Source: Rhodocyclaceae bacterium (GTDB lineage: Bacteria; Pseudomonadota; Gammaproteobacteria; Burkholderiales; Usitatibacteraceae). From it: a stretch of 64,000 nucleotides of DNA. The notes under the pieces were generated by a model, which saw only the letters and a list, made by a program, of their open reading frames with translations, did not search any database and was not told the DNA's origin. The stretch covers positions 1 to 64,000 of the forward strand of contig JADCJC010000028.1 in the NCBI GenBank assembly GCA_020247395.1, in the 5' to 3' direction. This document shows, in pieces, positions 34,697 through 44,358 of this stretch. Within the stretch, counting starts at the first letter, position 1. Each line of letters begins with the position of its first letter. The position numbers and the translations under genes were made by a program.

Positions 34697-36313
34697 ATGC
34701 ATTCACTCGCTGTCTCGACCACCCCATTCCGCCTGAAATCGATTGTCTCCGCTATCGTTCTCAGCACCGCCGTCGCTGCCTCCCTCGCCGGATTTTCGGC
34801 TGAGGCTAAAACCTTCCGTTGGGCCTCACAAGGTGATGTGCTGACCATGGACCCGCATGCACAAAATGAGGGCCTGAATAACTCAATCGCCGATCATGTC
34901 TACGAGCCTCTCGTGTCGAGAAATCGACAGATGTCGCTCGAGCCTTGCCTGGCCGTTTCTTGGCAAATCGTCAATCCCACCACCACCCGCTTTAAGCTGC
35001 GAGATAAAGTTACCTTCCACGACGGTACGCCATTCACCGCAGATGACGTGGTTTTTTCCATCGGCCGCGCCATGGAAAAGACGTCCAACTTCATTTCCCT
35101 GACGCAGGGCATCAAGGAAGTACGCAAAGTTGATAACCTCACCGTCGACATCATTACCACCGGCCCTAACCCAACACTGCTGGATCAACTGACGCAGCTC
35201 CGCGTCATGAGCCGCGCCTGGGCCGCCAAGTACAACGTGCAACGTCCTCAAGACTTCAAGAACAACGAAGAGACCTTCGCCTCACGCAACGCCAACGGCA
35301 CCGGCCCGTTCGTCCTGCGAGTACGTGAGCCGGACGTCAAGACCGTAATGGTTGTGAACTCTAACTGGTGGGGTAAGCGCGAATCCAACGTGACGGAGAT
35401 GGTCTATCGACCGATTAAGCAAGACGCCACCCGTGTATCCGCACTGATCACAGGTGAGATTGATCTGGTGCTCGACCCGCCGCTACAAGACTTGGGTAAC
35501 CTCAAGAGCAACCCTGCGCTGAAGATTCTCGAAGGCAACGAAGTACGCACCGTCTTCCTCGCCATGGATCAGGGGCGTGGCGAACTGCTCTACTCAAACA
35601 TCAAGGGGAAAAACCCCTTTAAGGACTTACGTGTCCGTCAGGCGATGCTGCTAACCATCGACGTAAACGCGCTACAAAAAACGGTGATGCGCGGGCTGTC
35701 CCTGCCTACCATGTCGATGATCGCACCGCAGGTTCGCGGTTACTCGAAGGACCTGGAAAAGCGACCGGCGGTAGACATCACCAAAGCCAAGAAGCTCATG
35801 ACCGAGGCGGGTTATGCAAACGGCTTTGAAGTCACGTTGGACTGCCCGAACAACCGCTACATCAACGATGAACGGATTTGCACCGCGGTGGCCGGCATGC
35901 TGTCCAAGATCGATATCAAGATCAAGCTTAACTCGATGCCTCGCGCTACTTACTTCCCCAAAATTCAGAACAGCGACACCAGCTTTTATCTTTATGGCTG
36001 GGGTGTACCGACGTTTGATTCTTTGTATACATTGCAATCGATCATCCACAGCAAAAATGCGACTGGTGACGGTGAACAAAACTATGCTGGCTATTCAAAT
36101 CCAAAGGTCGACGCCGCTATTGGTGGGCTGAAGACGGAGCTCGACGTGACCAAACGCACGGCCTTGACGCGTGATGCACTCATGCTGCACCAGGCGGATG
36201 TGGGTCATATCCCGCTGCACCATCAGGTGATTCCTTGGGCCACACGCAAGAACATCACGGCCGTCCACCACCCGAATAACCAGATGTGGACCAAGTGGGT
36301 GAACGTCAACTAA
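34697..36313 (+). CDS. ABC transporter substrate-binding protein, family 5 (first of two in dpp-like operon)
   Basis: A 538-residue periplasmic binding protein: signal region ends near FSAEAKTFRWASQ, then SBP_bac_5 features GDVLTMDPHAQNEG, FKLRDKVTFHDGTPFTADDVVFS and the tail HHQVIPWATRKNITAVHHPN. Very similar in plan to the orphan at 23558-25162. A 142-base gap separates it from the second binding protein, so both likely belong to the dppBCDF-like transcription unit. Substrate most likely di- or oligopeptides. Confidence 0.92.
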   Translation: MHSLAVSTTPFRLKSIVSAIVLSTAVAASLAGFSAEAKTFRWASQGDVLTMDPHAQNEGLNNSIADHVYEPLVSRNRQMSLEPCLAVSWQIVNPTTTRFKLRDKVTFHDGTPFTADDVVFSIGRAMEKTSNFISLTQGIKEVRKVDNLTVDIITTGPNPTLLDQLTQLRVMSRAWAAKYNVQRPQDFKNNEETFASRNANGTGPFVLRVREPDVKTVMVVNSNWWGKRESNVTEMVYRPIKQDATRVSALITGEIDLVLDPPLQDLGNLKSNPALKILEGNEVRTVFLAMDQGRGELLYSNIKGKNPFKDLRVRQAMLLTIDVNALQKTVMRGLSLPTMSMIAPQVRGYSKDLEKRPAVDITKAKKLMTEAGYANGFEVTLDCPNNRYINDERICTAVAGMLSKIDIKIKLNSMPRATYFPKIQNSDTSFYLYGWGVPTFDSLYTLQSIIHSKNATGDGEQNYAGYSNPKVDAAIGGLKTELDVTKRTALTRDALMLHQADVGHIPLHHQVIPWATRKNITAVHHPNNQMWTKWVNVN

Positions 36314-36455
36314 TCGCGCCGGACAGCACGCCTTATCCCACTATAATCATCGCCGGTCGTCGGTATCCCAGCGGGCGATGGTTTACCAAATTCGCAATTC
36401 GATCCGACGCAATGGCCAAAATTTCGAACGCGTCGGTGCGAAATTGCTCGGACTT

Positions 36456-38042
36456 ATGAATAAACCCCTCATTTTTTTTACCGCCGTCTTGCTTTCTGTC
36501 GGCATGCTGTCTGCGCCAACCGCGTCGGCAAAGTCAATCGTCTATGGGACACAGGACGAACCGCAAACCCTCGACCCCCACGCAGCCAACCTTGCGGTGA
36601 CGAATCGGCTGCTGTCGAACGTTTATGAAGGGTTGGTCGAGCGCGACAAGGATTTCAAACTGACGCCCTGGCTGGCCACCAGCTGGACACAACCGGATGC
36701 AAGCACTTGGCGCTTCAAGCTGCGTCCGAACGTAAAATTTCACGATGGCAGCACGTTCTCCGCCGACGATGTGGTGTTTTCCGTGCAGCGTGCGCTACAT
36801 CCGTTATCGCAGCAAAAAATTTCGCTGCAAGGCGTTGACTCCGCACGCAAGGTCGACGATCTCACCGTCGATTTTGTGATGCGCGAACCCAATCCCGTGT
36901 TGCCCAACCACTTGACCCAGCTGCGCATCATGAGCCGGGCTTGGGCGGTAAAAAATAAGGCTGAAACACCACAAAACTACAAAGACGCCGAAGACACGTT
37001 CGCATCGCGCAACGCCAATGGAACCGGGCCGTTTATGGTGAAAGACCGTCAGCCGGATGTGCGCACGGTGTTGGTGGCCCACCCCAACTGGTGGAACAAA
37101 AACAGTCCCGAACGTGGCAACGTCACCGAGGTAACACTACGGCCGATCAAGTCGAGCCCAACCCGAATCGCGGCACTCATCTCCAACGAAGTTCAGTTCG
37201 TTAACGATCCGCAGCCACAAGATGTTCCGCGCATGCGCTCCAGTCCGGGCGTCAAGATCACCGAGGGGCAGGAGGCGCGCGTACAGTTCTTGGCTTTTGA
37301 TCAACATCGGGACGAACTACTGTATTCGAACGTCAAGGGCAAGAATCCATGGAAAGACGTGCGCGTACGTCAAGCAGTCGCACACGCCATCGACGCCGAG
37401 GCCATCCGCACCAAGGTGATGCGCAATCTGGCGGTCTTGACCGGCACCATCATCGCACCCGGCGACCAAGGCTTCTTCAAAGACGCGGACAAACGTCTGC
37501 CGTACGATCCGGAACGCGCCAAGAAATTACTTGCGGAGGCGGGTTATCCCAATGGGTTCTCCGTCACGCTCGATTGTGGCGACAACAAGCCCGCGCCCGA
37601 TATCTGCCAGGCGATAGCGCCGATGTTGGCCAAGGTCGGCATCAACACCACGCCAAACGTCATGCCGACCGGCACGTTCTTCCCCAAATTGCAAAAGTTT
37701 GACACTAGCTTCTATTTGCTCAGCTGGACCACCCCCACCTCCGACGCGTTGTACACGCTGCAAAGCCTGTTGCGTACTCAAGTCCCCAATGCCAGCGGCG
37801 GCGACAACAACTTCGGACGTTACTCAAACAAAACGCTCGATAGTCTGATTGACCGCTTTAGGGTCGAAACTGATCTTAAGAAGCGGGACGCCTTGATTGG
37901 TGAAGCGCTGACTCTCATCAATCGCGAGATGTCCATTGTCACACTGCACCGCCCGATTATTCCGTGGGCGATGCGCGCAAATGTCAACGCGATCTTGCCG
38001 CCCAACGCGGTCCCTTATTTCTTCCGGTTTAACGTCAAGTAG
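36456..38042 (+). CDS. ABC transporter substrate-binding protein, family 5 (second of two)
   Basis: A 528-residue periplasmic protein: signal MNKPLIFFTAVLLSVGMLSA with cleavage near ASAKSIVYG, then QDEPQTLDPHAANLAVTNRL, FKLRPNVKFHDGSTFSADDVVFS and PIIPWAMRANVNAILPP. It is more diverged from the other two family-5 proteins in the window, suggesting a different peptide preference. It precedes the permease dppB-like gene by 13 bases. Confidence 0.92.
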   Translation: MNKPLIFFTAVLLSVGMLSAPTASAKSIVYGTQDEPQTLDPHAANLAVTNRLLSNVYEGLVERDKDFKLTPWLATSWTQPDASTWRFKLRPNVKFHDGSTFSADDVVFSVQRALHPLSQQKISLQGVDSARKVDDLTVDFVMREPNPVLPNHLTQLRIMSRAWAVKNKAETPQNYKDAEDTFASRNANGTGPFMVKDRQPDVRTVLVAHPNWWNKNSPERGNVTEVTLRPIKSSPTRIAALISNEVQFVNDPQPQDVPRMRSSPGVKITEGQEARVQFLAFDQHRDELLYSNVKGKNPWKDVRVRQAVAHAIDAEAIRTKVMRNLAVLTGTIIAPGDQGFFKDADKRLPYDPERAKKLLAEAGYPNGFSVTLDCGDNKPAPDICQAIAPMLAKVGINTTPNVMPTGTFFPKLQKFDTSFYLLSWTTPTSDALYTLQSLLRTQVPNASGGDNNFGRYSNKTLDSLIDRFRVETDLKKRDALIGEALTLINREMSIVTLHRPIIPWAMRANVNAILPPNAVPYFFRFNVK

Positions 38043-38055
38043 TTCAGGATTCTTC

Positions 38056-39042
38056 ATGCTGGCATTCATTATTCGACGACTACTTCAAAGCGTTCTTGTG
38101 ATGCTGACGGTGGGCTTCATCGCCTTCTCGTTATTCAACTTTGTCGGGGATCCCGTATCGCTCATGTTACCCCCCGAGGCGACACAAGCGGACCGCGACG
38201 AGGTGCGCAAGTCTCTCGGCCTTGACCAACCTTTTTATGTTCAGTTCGGCACGTTCCTCGGCAACGCCGTGCAGGGTAACTTCGGTATCTCGTTGCGTCT
38301 GGGTCGGCCGGTATCGCAACTTCTCGCGGAACGACTCCCGGCGACACTTGAACTCGCCATGACCGCAGCCGTTTTTGGATTGTTGGTCGGCATTCCTATG
38401 GGTGTTTATACCGCGCTAAAGCGCGACAAGTGGACATCAAAAGTCTTGCTAACAGGCTCGCTAGTCGGCGTATCTCTGCCTAATTTCCTCATCGGCATCT
38501 TCCTCATCCTTATCTTTGCCGTATGGCTGGGCTGGCTGCCGTCATTTGGTCGCGGCGAGACAACCGCCATCGGTTTTTGGACGACCGGCTTTCTCACCAC
38601 GGAAGGTTTGAAGGCGATTATCCTTCCGGCCATTACGCTGGGCTTCTATCCGATCACCCTCATCATGCGATTGGTGCGCGCCGAAATGCTTGAGGTACTG
38701 CGTACGGATTACATCAAATTCGCACGCGCACGCGGCTTGACCAATAACGCGGTGCACTTTGGCCACGCACTTAAAAACACCCTCGTTCCGGTAATCACCA
38801 TCACCGGCTTGCAGCTGGGGGCCATTATCGCCTTTGCCATCATCACCGAGACGGTTTTCCAATGGCCAGGCATGGGCCTGTTGTTTATCCAGGCCGTCCA
38901 ATTCGCAGACATCCCCGTGATGGCCGCCTATCTGTGTCTCATCGGTTTCATTTTTGTGGTGGTCAATCTGGTGGTTGACCTGCTGTATTTCGCGGTTGAT
39001 CCGAGGCTACGTGTCGAGCGTTCAGGATCGGGAGGACACTAA
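38056..39042 (+). CDS. dppB: Peptide ABC transporter permease, DppB-like
   Basis: A 328-residue inner-membrane permease. It starts MLAFIIRRLLQSVLVMLTVG, the first helix of DppB/OppB proteins; a periplasmic loop with LGLDQPFYVQF follows, and the coupling helix motif is EVLRTDYIKFARARGLTNNA (EAA loop). Six membrane helices are visible. It pairs with the DppC-like gene one base downstream. Confidence 0.94.
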   Translation: MLAFIIRRLLQSVLVMLTVGFIAFSLFNFVGDPVSLMLPPEATQADRDEVRKSLGLDQPFYVQFGTFLGNAVQGNFGISLRLGRPVSQLLAERLPATLELAMTAAVFGLLVGIPMGVYTALKRDKWTSKVLLTGSLVGVSLPNFLIGIFLILIFAVWLGWLPSFGRGETTAIGFWTTGFLTTEGLKAIILPAITLGFYPITLIMRLVRAEMLEVLRTDYIKFARARGLTNNAVHFGHALKNTLVPVITITGLQLGAIIAFAIITETVFQWPGMGLLFIQAVQFADIPVMAAYLCLIGFIFVVVNLVVDLLYFAVDPRLRVERSGSGGH

Positions 39043-39043
39043 T

Positions 39044-39958
39044 ATGAACGACACACTCAAGCGCATTTTTGACAGCGACCTTTGGTATAGCTTCAAGCGT
39101 CACCCACTGGTTATCGTCGCGGCCATCTTGTCGCTGGCCTGCATTCTCGGCGCGGTATTCGCCCCGCTTCTTGCGCCGCACAATCCGTTTGATCTAAAGA
39201 CGTTGAATCTGCTCGACGCCTTTACGCCGCCTGCCTGGTCGGCCTCGGGCAAAGGTCAATTTCTACTCGGCACGGATGACCAGGGGCGTGACGTCATGTC
39301 CACCATCATGTACGGCTCACGGGTGTCACTTACCGTTGGCATTTGTGCGGTGGCGTTGTCGATGGTCATTGGCATCACGCTGGGATTAATCTCCGGCTAC
39401 GTGGGCGGCGCACTGGATTCTTTCATCATGCGTGTGGCTGACGTGCAGCTCTCGTTCCCGGCGATCTTAATTGCGCTGCTGATTGACGGTGTCGCTCGCG
39501 TGGTGATCGGCAAAAACGGGCACGATGAAGTCGCCATCTACGTGTTGATTTTTGCCATTGCAGCATCTGGCTGGGTGCAATACGCCCGGACGGTGCGTGG
39601 CTCGACATTGGTCGAGCGCAACAAGGAGTATGTCCAAGCGGCGCGCGTGATTGGCCGCAGGCCGTTGGCAATCATGTTCTCGCACGTCTTGCCCAACGTC
39701 ATGGGGCCGGTGTTTGTGTTGGCCACGCTACACGTCGGTGCCGCCATCATCACGGAAGCCACACTCTCGTTCCTAGGCGTCGGCGTGCCGCCGACCCAGC
39801 CGTCACTCGGCACGTTGATTCGCATCGGTAACGACTTCTTGTTTTCTGGCGAATGGTGGATCACGGTGTTTCCCGGCATCATGCTGGTGATTCTGGTCTT
39901 GTCGATCAACATCATCGGCGATTGGTTGCGCGACGCGCTGAACCCCAAACTCCGCTAA
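39044..39958 (+). CDS. dppC: Peptide ABC transporter permease, DppC-like
   Basis: A 304-residue inner-membrane permease. It has the OppC N-terminal segment (RHPLVIVAAILSLACILGAV), LGTDDQGRDVMSTIMYGSRVSL and an EAA loop ERNKEYVQAARVIGRRPLAIM, then EATLSFLGVGVPPTQPSLGT. It forms the channel dimer with the DppB-like protein. An AGGA Shine-Dalgarno lies just before the ATG. Confidence 0.94.
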   Translation: MNDTLKRIFDSDLWYSFKRHPLVIVAAILSLACILGAVFAPLLAPHNPFDLKTLNLLDAFTPPAWSASGKGQFLLGTDDQGRDVMSTIMYGSRVSLTVGICAVALSMVIGITLGLISGYVGGALDSFIMRVADVQLSFPAILIALLIDGVARVVIGKNGHDEVAIYVLIFAIAASGWVQYARTVRGSTLVERNKEYVQAARVIGRRPLAIMFSHVLPNVMGPVFVLATLHVGAAIITEATLSFLGVGVPPTQPSLGTLIRIGNDFLFSGEWWITVFPGIMLVILVLSINIIGDWLRDALNPKLR

Positions 39959-39970
39959 CGAGTGGATATC

Positions 39971-40990
39971 ATGACCACACCATTACTCGAAGTTCGAAAT
40001 CTGCGCGTCCAATTCCCCACCCGCCGCGGCTTGCTCACGGCGGTGGACGATGTCAGCCTGACCATTGCGCCGGGTGAGGTGTTGGGTGTGGTCGGTGAAT
40101 CCGGTGCCGGCAAGTCACTCACCGGTGCGGCGATTATTGGGCTGCTCGAACCACCCGGTCGTATCGCATCCGGTGAAATTCTGCTCAACGGTCGACGCAT
40201 CGACAACCTGTCAGCAGAAGAATTCCGCAAAATCCGCGGGCGCGAGATCGGGGCGATATTCCAAGATCCATTAACTTCGCTCAACCCGCTTTACACCATC
40301 GGCCGACAGATTACCGAGACCATTCTCACTCACCTCAATGTGACGCCGGATGAAGCGAAGCAACGCGCGATTGATTTGCTCAACGAAGTCGGCATTCCCG
40401 CCGCAGACAAGCGTATCGACCACTATCCGCACCAGTTTTCCGGCGGAATGCGCCAGCGCGTGGTGATTTCGTTGGCACTCGCCGCGCAGCCAAAACTGAT
40501 CATCGCCGACGAGCCTACCACCGCGCTGGATGTTTCGATCCAAGCGCAAATCATCACGCTGCTAAAAAAATTGTGTCGTGAGCACGGCACATCGGTGATG
40601 CTGGTCACGCACGATATGGGGGTTATTGCCGAAACCGCCGATCGCGTCGCGGTGATGTATGCCGGGCGCATCGCTGAAATCGGGCCGGTGGCCGAAGTCA
40701 TCCACCACCCCCAGCATCCTTATACCGTTGGCCTGATGGGTGCGATCCCCAACCTGGGCGAGGAGGTCGAGCGTTTGACACAAATCGACGGCTCGATGCC
40801 ACGCCTGAATGCAATTCCAACCGGCTGCGCCTTCAACCCACGCTGTACCCGCAAGGGCGAAGTCGGCGCGCGCTGCACGACCGAGCGACCGAGCCTCATG
40901 AATGCCGGTAAGACACAAGCAGCTTGCTGGCTGTATTCCGAAGGCGCTGCTACCAACACCACCAACACACCTCAATCGGTGGCCGCATGA
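39971..40990 (+). CDS. dppD: Peptide ABC transporter ATP-binding protein, DppD-like
   Basis: A 339-residue ATPase: Walker [11 protein letters not shown]-loop [14 protein letters not shown], signature SGGMRQRV, Walker [12 protein letters not shown] and H-loop VTHDMG. The C-terminal oligopeptide extension (GCAFNPRC...GARC) carries the cysteines of a Fe-S-like motif in this subfamily. ATG at 39971 preferred over a GTG at 39962. Overlaps the DppF-like gene by 4 bases. Confidence 0.95.
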   Translation: MTTPLLEVRNLRVQFPTRRGLLTAVDDVSLTIAPGEVLGVVGESGAGKSLTGAAIIGLLEPPGRIASGEILLNGRRIDNLSAEEFRKIRGREIGAIFQDPLTSLNPLYTIGRQITETILTHLNVTPDEAKQRAIDLLNEVGIPAADKRIDHYPHQFSGGMRQRVVISLALAAQPKLIIADEPTTALDVSIQAQIITLLKKLCREHGTSVMLVTHDMGVIAETADRVAVMYAGRIAEIGPVAEVIHHPQHPYTVGLMGAIPNLGEEVERLTQIDGSMPRLNAIPTGCAFNPRCTRKGEVGARCTTERPSLMNAGKTQAACWLYSEGAATNTTNTPQSVAA

Positions 40991-42006
40991 AGAATTCAAG
41001 CGTACTACTCGAAGTGCGCGATGTCGCGCGTGAATTTGACGTCTCCAAACCCTGGCTGAATCGTGTCATCGAAGGCCAACCAAAATCGATTTTAAAAGCC
41101 GTTGACGGTGTCTCGTTCACCATCAATCGCGGCGAGACGTTATCCCTCGTCGGTGAATCCGGCTGCGGCAAATCCACCATCGCCCGTGTCGTATGCGGGC
41201 TTTATCCTCCGACTCGCGGCGCGGTCATTTTCGACGGAGTAGATATCGCCAAAGCCTCGGTCAATGAGCAGCAGCAGTTGCGCAAACGCTTTCAGATGAT
41301 ATTTCAGGACCCCTACGCGAGCCTGAACCCGCGTTGGCGCGTTGGAAAAATCATCGCCGAGCCGCTCGTCGCACACGGCATCATGACTGAAAAGGCTGAG
41401 ATCAAGAACCGTGTTGATCAGTTGCTGACCCAGGTTGGTCTGTCTCCGCAGGACCAAGAAAAATTTCCGCACGAGTTCTCGGGGGGGCAGCGCCAACGCA
41501 TTTCGATCGCGCGCGCGCTGTCGTCGAACCCAGAATTCCTAGTGTGCGATGAACCCACCTCGGCACTCGATGTTTCGGTTCAGGCGCAGATATTGAACTT
41601 AATGAAAGACCTGCAGCGCGAGTTTGGCCTCACCTATCTGTTCATCTCGCATAACCTTGCGGTGGTTTCGCACATTTCCACTCGTGTTGGTGTGATGTAC
41701 CTCGGCCGCTTGGTGGAGATGGCGGACACCAAAACAATATTCAACCGCCCGCTGCACCCGTATACGCAGATGTTATTGTCGGCGATTCCAGATCTGAGGA
41801 TGACCGGTAAACAACGCACGCCTGTCGCCGGCGAAGTGCCCAACCCGCTCAATCCACCATCCGGCTGCACCTTCCACCCACGCTGCCCTCACGCAAATGA
41901 TCGCTGCAAGACCGAAGCACCGAGCATGATCGTGGCGGATGACGGCAGCATGGTGTCGTGCCATGCGGTGGAAGAAAAACGGATTCCGATCAAACTTGCC
42001 GCCTAA
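40987..42006 (+). CDS. dppF: Peptide ABC transporter ATP-binding protein, DppF-like
   Basis: A 339-residue ATPase: Walker [11 protein letters not shown]-loop [14 protein letters not shown], signature SGGQRQRI, Walker [13 protein letters not shown]-loop ISHNLAV and the C-terminal oligopeptide/dipeptide extension [15 protein letters not shown]. It forms the heterodimeric motor with the DppD-like protein. The start codon overlaps the previous stop (ATGA), so expression is coupled. Last gene of the importer operon. Confidence 0.95.
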   Translation: MKNSSVLLEVRDVAREFDVSKPWLNRVIEGQPKSILKAVDGVSFTINRGETLSLVGESGCGKSTIARVVCGLYPPTRGAVIFDGVDIAKASVNEQQQLRKRFQMIFQDPYASLNPRWRVGKIIAEPLVAHGIMTEKAEIKNRVDQLLTQVGLSPQDQEKFPHEFSGGQRQRISIARALSSNPEFLVCDEPTSALDVSVQAQILNLMKDLQREFGLTYLFISHNLAVVSHISTRVGVMYLGRLVEMADTKTIFNRPLHPYTQMLLSAIPDLRMTGKQRTPVAGEVPNPLNPPSGCTFHPRCPHANDRCKTEAPSMIVADDGSMVSCHAVEEKRIPIKLAA

Positions 42007-42015
42007 CGCGGCAAG
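41995..42015. terminator. Stem-loop at the end of the dpp-like operon
   Basis: Perfect 8-bp stem CTTGCCGC / GCGGCAAG with a 5-base loop, spanning the dppF stop codon and ending 5 bases from the stop of the convergent esterase gene. No T-run follows, so it may be a Rho-dependent or RNA-stabilising structure. Confidence 0.5.
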
Positions 42016-42020
42016 TGGGA

Positions 42021-43130
42021 CTAAGGCTTCAGCGCCTTGTACAGAATCGGCAGGCTGGTTTCAATGCGGTAATCGATACCTGAGTGGGTGTCGTCAAACT
42101 CTTCGTAGACGTGTTTAATGCCCGCCTCTTTCATGCGCTTGGAGAGAATGCGCGAGCCAAAGTGAATGCCGTATTGATCACGCCAACCGCAGTCCACATA
42201 GACGGCCTTTAGCGACTTCAAGTTATCGCGATACTTGGTGACAAGATGGATGGGGTCGTGTTTCAACCACGCGTTCCAGCGCTCCTTGATCAGCTCACCG
42301 GTCTCCAGATTAAACGGCAAGCGGAATCCCAACGGCGCCTTTGGATCAGCGTCGTAACTCGCCGCCATCGCAATGATCATCAGCGCGTGGCCCTCATCGT
42401 CGCTGGGCTTTTCTTTGTTCCACATGTGCTCAAGAAAATTCTTGACGCGCCCGTCGTCTTTTCCGAGGGTGGCTTTCCTTTCTTCTTTAAGTACGTCGTA
42501 CGCGCCATTTACGCGACGTTTGGTACGGTGTTTGGTTAGCTCTGTAAGGGTGCGCGGCCAGTCGTTCATGCACACAAAATCAAAATAGGCATCACCCGAG
42601 TGGCTGGCGACAGCCCCCCAATGTTTTGCGTACTGCATGCCATGGATGATCGCGCCGTAACCGCCAGAGGACTTGCCGAAACACCCGCGGTGCTCGCGCG
42701 AAGCCAGTGTCCGAAATTCCCTGTCGACGAAAGGGATCAGCTCTTGCGTCAGGTAATCCGCGTAGTCGCCGATTGCCGAAGAATTAATGTACTGATTGCC
42801 CCCAAGTGCCGTAAAACAATCGGGGAATACGACAATCGTCGGCCCCATCCTGCCTTCGTATGTGATGCGCGCGATGCGTTCGGGGATGTTTTCGTCGAAT
42901 GGCTTCCAGTTAAGGTGCGCAAGACCCGATCCGGTAAATCCAACCAGATCAAACAGCACAGGGAACCGGCGGCCTTGTTTGGCGCTGCTAGCTTCATCGT
43001 ATTGCGGGGGTAACCACACCGCAAGCTTGCGTACGTGTGGGTCGCCGAGCGCATTTCCCTTCAGGACGTTCGAGGTGTGCTCTAGAAAAACGATGCGGCC
43101 TTGTGGCCAATTCACTCTTTTGATTGCCAT
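42021..43130 (-). CDS. Esterase-D-like alpha/beta hydrolase
   Basis: A 369-residue cytoplasmic protein of the esterase D / feruloyl-esterase-like superfamily. Visible are VRKLAVWLPPQYDE (first strand), PVLFDLVGFTGSG, IVVFPDCFTALGGNQYINS and the nucleophile elbow GCFGKSSGGYGA (Ser in GKSSGG). The C-terminal His is likely in EEFDDTHSGIDYR. The substrate is unknown; no signal peptide is seen. Convergent with the dpp-like operon. Confidence 0.88.
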   Translation of the reverse strand: MAIKRVNWPQGRIVFLEHTSNVLKGNALGDPHVRKLAVWLPPQYDEASSAKQGRRFPVLFDLVGFTGSGLAHLNWKPFDENIPERIARITYEGRMGPTIVVFPDCFTALGGNQYINSSAIGDYADYLTQELIPFVDREFRTLASREHRGCFGKSSGGYGAIIHGMQYAKHWGAVASHSGDAYFDFVCMNDWPRTLTELTKHRTKRRVNGAYDVLKEERKATLGKDDGRVKNFLEHMWNKEKPSDDEGHALMIIAMAASYDADPKAPLGFRLPFNLETGELIKERWNAWLKHDPIHLVTKYRDNLKSLKAVYVDCGWRDQYGIHFGSRILSKRMKEAGIKHVYEEFDDTHSGIDYRIETSLPILYKALKP

Positions 43131-43235
43131 CTTGCCTCCGCCGTCGATACCACGGCGGATTATGGCATAGCACCGGCATCAATCCCGCAGCCGAACGATT
43201 GCGTGTGACTCAGCCAGTGGCGTGGAAACTTAGGC

Positions 43236-43478
43236 CTATGCCCTGATGCGGCTGGCCGTGACAACGAGCGCGTCTGTGCGGACAACCGGCTTGATAACAT
43301 TTGCCTGTTGGGTGGTGACTGTGGCGGTGGCTGTGCTGTCAGTTGTCGTATTGTCATACATCGCGGCTTGATCCGCCAAGAGCAGGTGCACACCGGCAAC
43401 ATGCATGGTGATCACCAATGCAGACACCATCGCCGAGGTGGCAAAACTTCCGTTGTTTTTGAATTTGCTACTTGTCAT
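43236..43478 (-). CDS. Small single-pass membrane protein
   Basis: An 80-residue hypothetical protein. A hydrophobic helix (SAMVSALVITMHVAGVHLLL) lies near the N-terminus, followed by a Thr-rich stretch (NTTTDSTATATVTTQQ) and a short basic end (ALVVTASRIRA). An excellent Shine-Dalgarno (AAGGAGAAATATC then ATG) supports translation. Unrecognised family. Confidence 0.62.
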   Translation of the reverse strand: MTSSKFKNNGSFATSAMVSALVITMHVAGVHLLLADQAAMYDNTTTDSTATATVTTQQANVIKPVVRTDALVVTASRIRA

Positions 43479-43798
43479 GATATTTCTCCTTAATCACTAA
43501 TAAAGGTGCGGCATTCACTTGTGGCGTTTGCGCTACCTTCAGGTCGTTGGATGTAACGTGAGCGAATTGTGGATGTTGTTATGTTGAACAGAAACTCACT
43601 TGCGACGGACTGCTGAAACTGGAAGTCGAATCGCATCTATGGCCGCCAGATTGGCAATGACAACGGTTAACGGCCACTTCTCGCCGAACTTTAGGTGGAG
43701 CATATTTCAGCCGGATGAAGCGTGTCGCCATTCACAATTGCCGTGAAACGGCGGCACAGTTCCCGATAAAATTGTCTCGCCACCAACTGGAGAAAAAA
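43479..43798. other. 320-base intergenic region, nothing recognised
   Basis: Between the divergent small membrane protein gene and the DUF1993 gene. It must hold both promoters; I see no hairpin, repeat or supported open frame in it. Confidence 0.5.
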
Positions 43799-44305
43799 AT
43801 GACGATTTCAATGTATTCCGCATCCGTTCCCGTGTACCAATCCATGCTCGCCAATCTCAAAGGTGTACTCGCCAAAGGGGCAGACTTTGCCGCCGCAAAA
43901 AAAATCGACGAATCGGTGTTGATGAATGCGCGTTTAGCGCCCGACATGTTCCCCCTGAGCCGCCAGGTGCAAATCGCCTGCGACTTTGCCAAGGGTAGCG
44001 TCGCCCGTCTCGCTGGTCTCGATGTACCGAAGTGGGAAGACAATGAGAAATCGTTTGCCGATCTCGCTGCGCGCATTGATAAGACAATCGCCTACATCAG
44101 TGAATTTAGCGCAGCACAAATCGAGGGCCAAGAGGATCGCGCCATCGAACTCACCATCGCCGGTAACCACATGTCGTTCAAGGGGCAGCCCTATCTGTTG
44201 CACATGGCCATGCCAAACTTTTACTTTCATGTCGCCGCTGCGTATGCCATCCTGCGCCACAACGGTGTGGAAATCGGCAAGGGCGATTTCCTCGGTCGTC
44301 GCTAG
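43799..44305 (+). CDS. DUF1993-family protein
   Basis: A 168-residue protein. It starts MTISMYSASVPVYQSMLANL and continues MFPLSRQVQIACDFAKGSVARLAG and NHMSFKGQPYLLHMAMPNFYFHVAAAYAILRHNGVEIGK, which together are the DUF1993 (DinB-like helical bundle) pattern. The His residues could bind metal. Role unknown. TGGAGA lies a few bases before the ATG at 43799; the longer frame upstream is unsupported. Confidence 0.86.
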   Translation: MTISMYSASVPVYQSMLANLKGVLAKGADFAAAKKIDESVLMNARLAPDMFPLSRQVQIACDFAKGSVARLAGLDVPKWEDNEKSFADLAARIDKTIAYISEFSAAQIEGQEDRAIELTIAGNHMSFKGQPYLLHMAMPNFYFHVAAAYAILRHNGVEIGKGDFLGRR

Positions 44306-44358
44306 GCAGGCTTGTGTGTCGCGTCGCGGCAAGTTAGCAAGCCATTGACAACAAGCGC

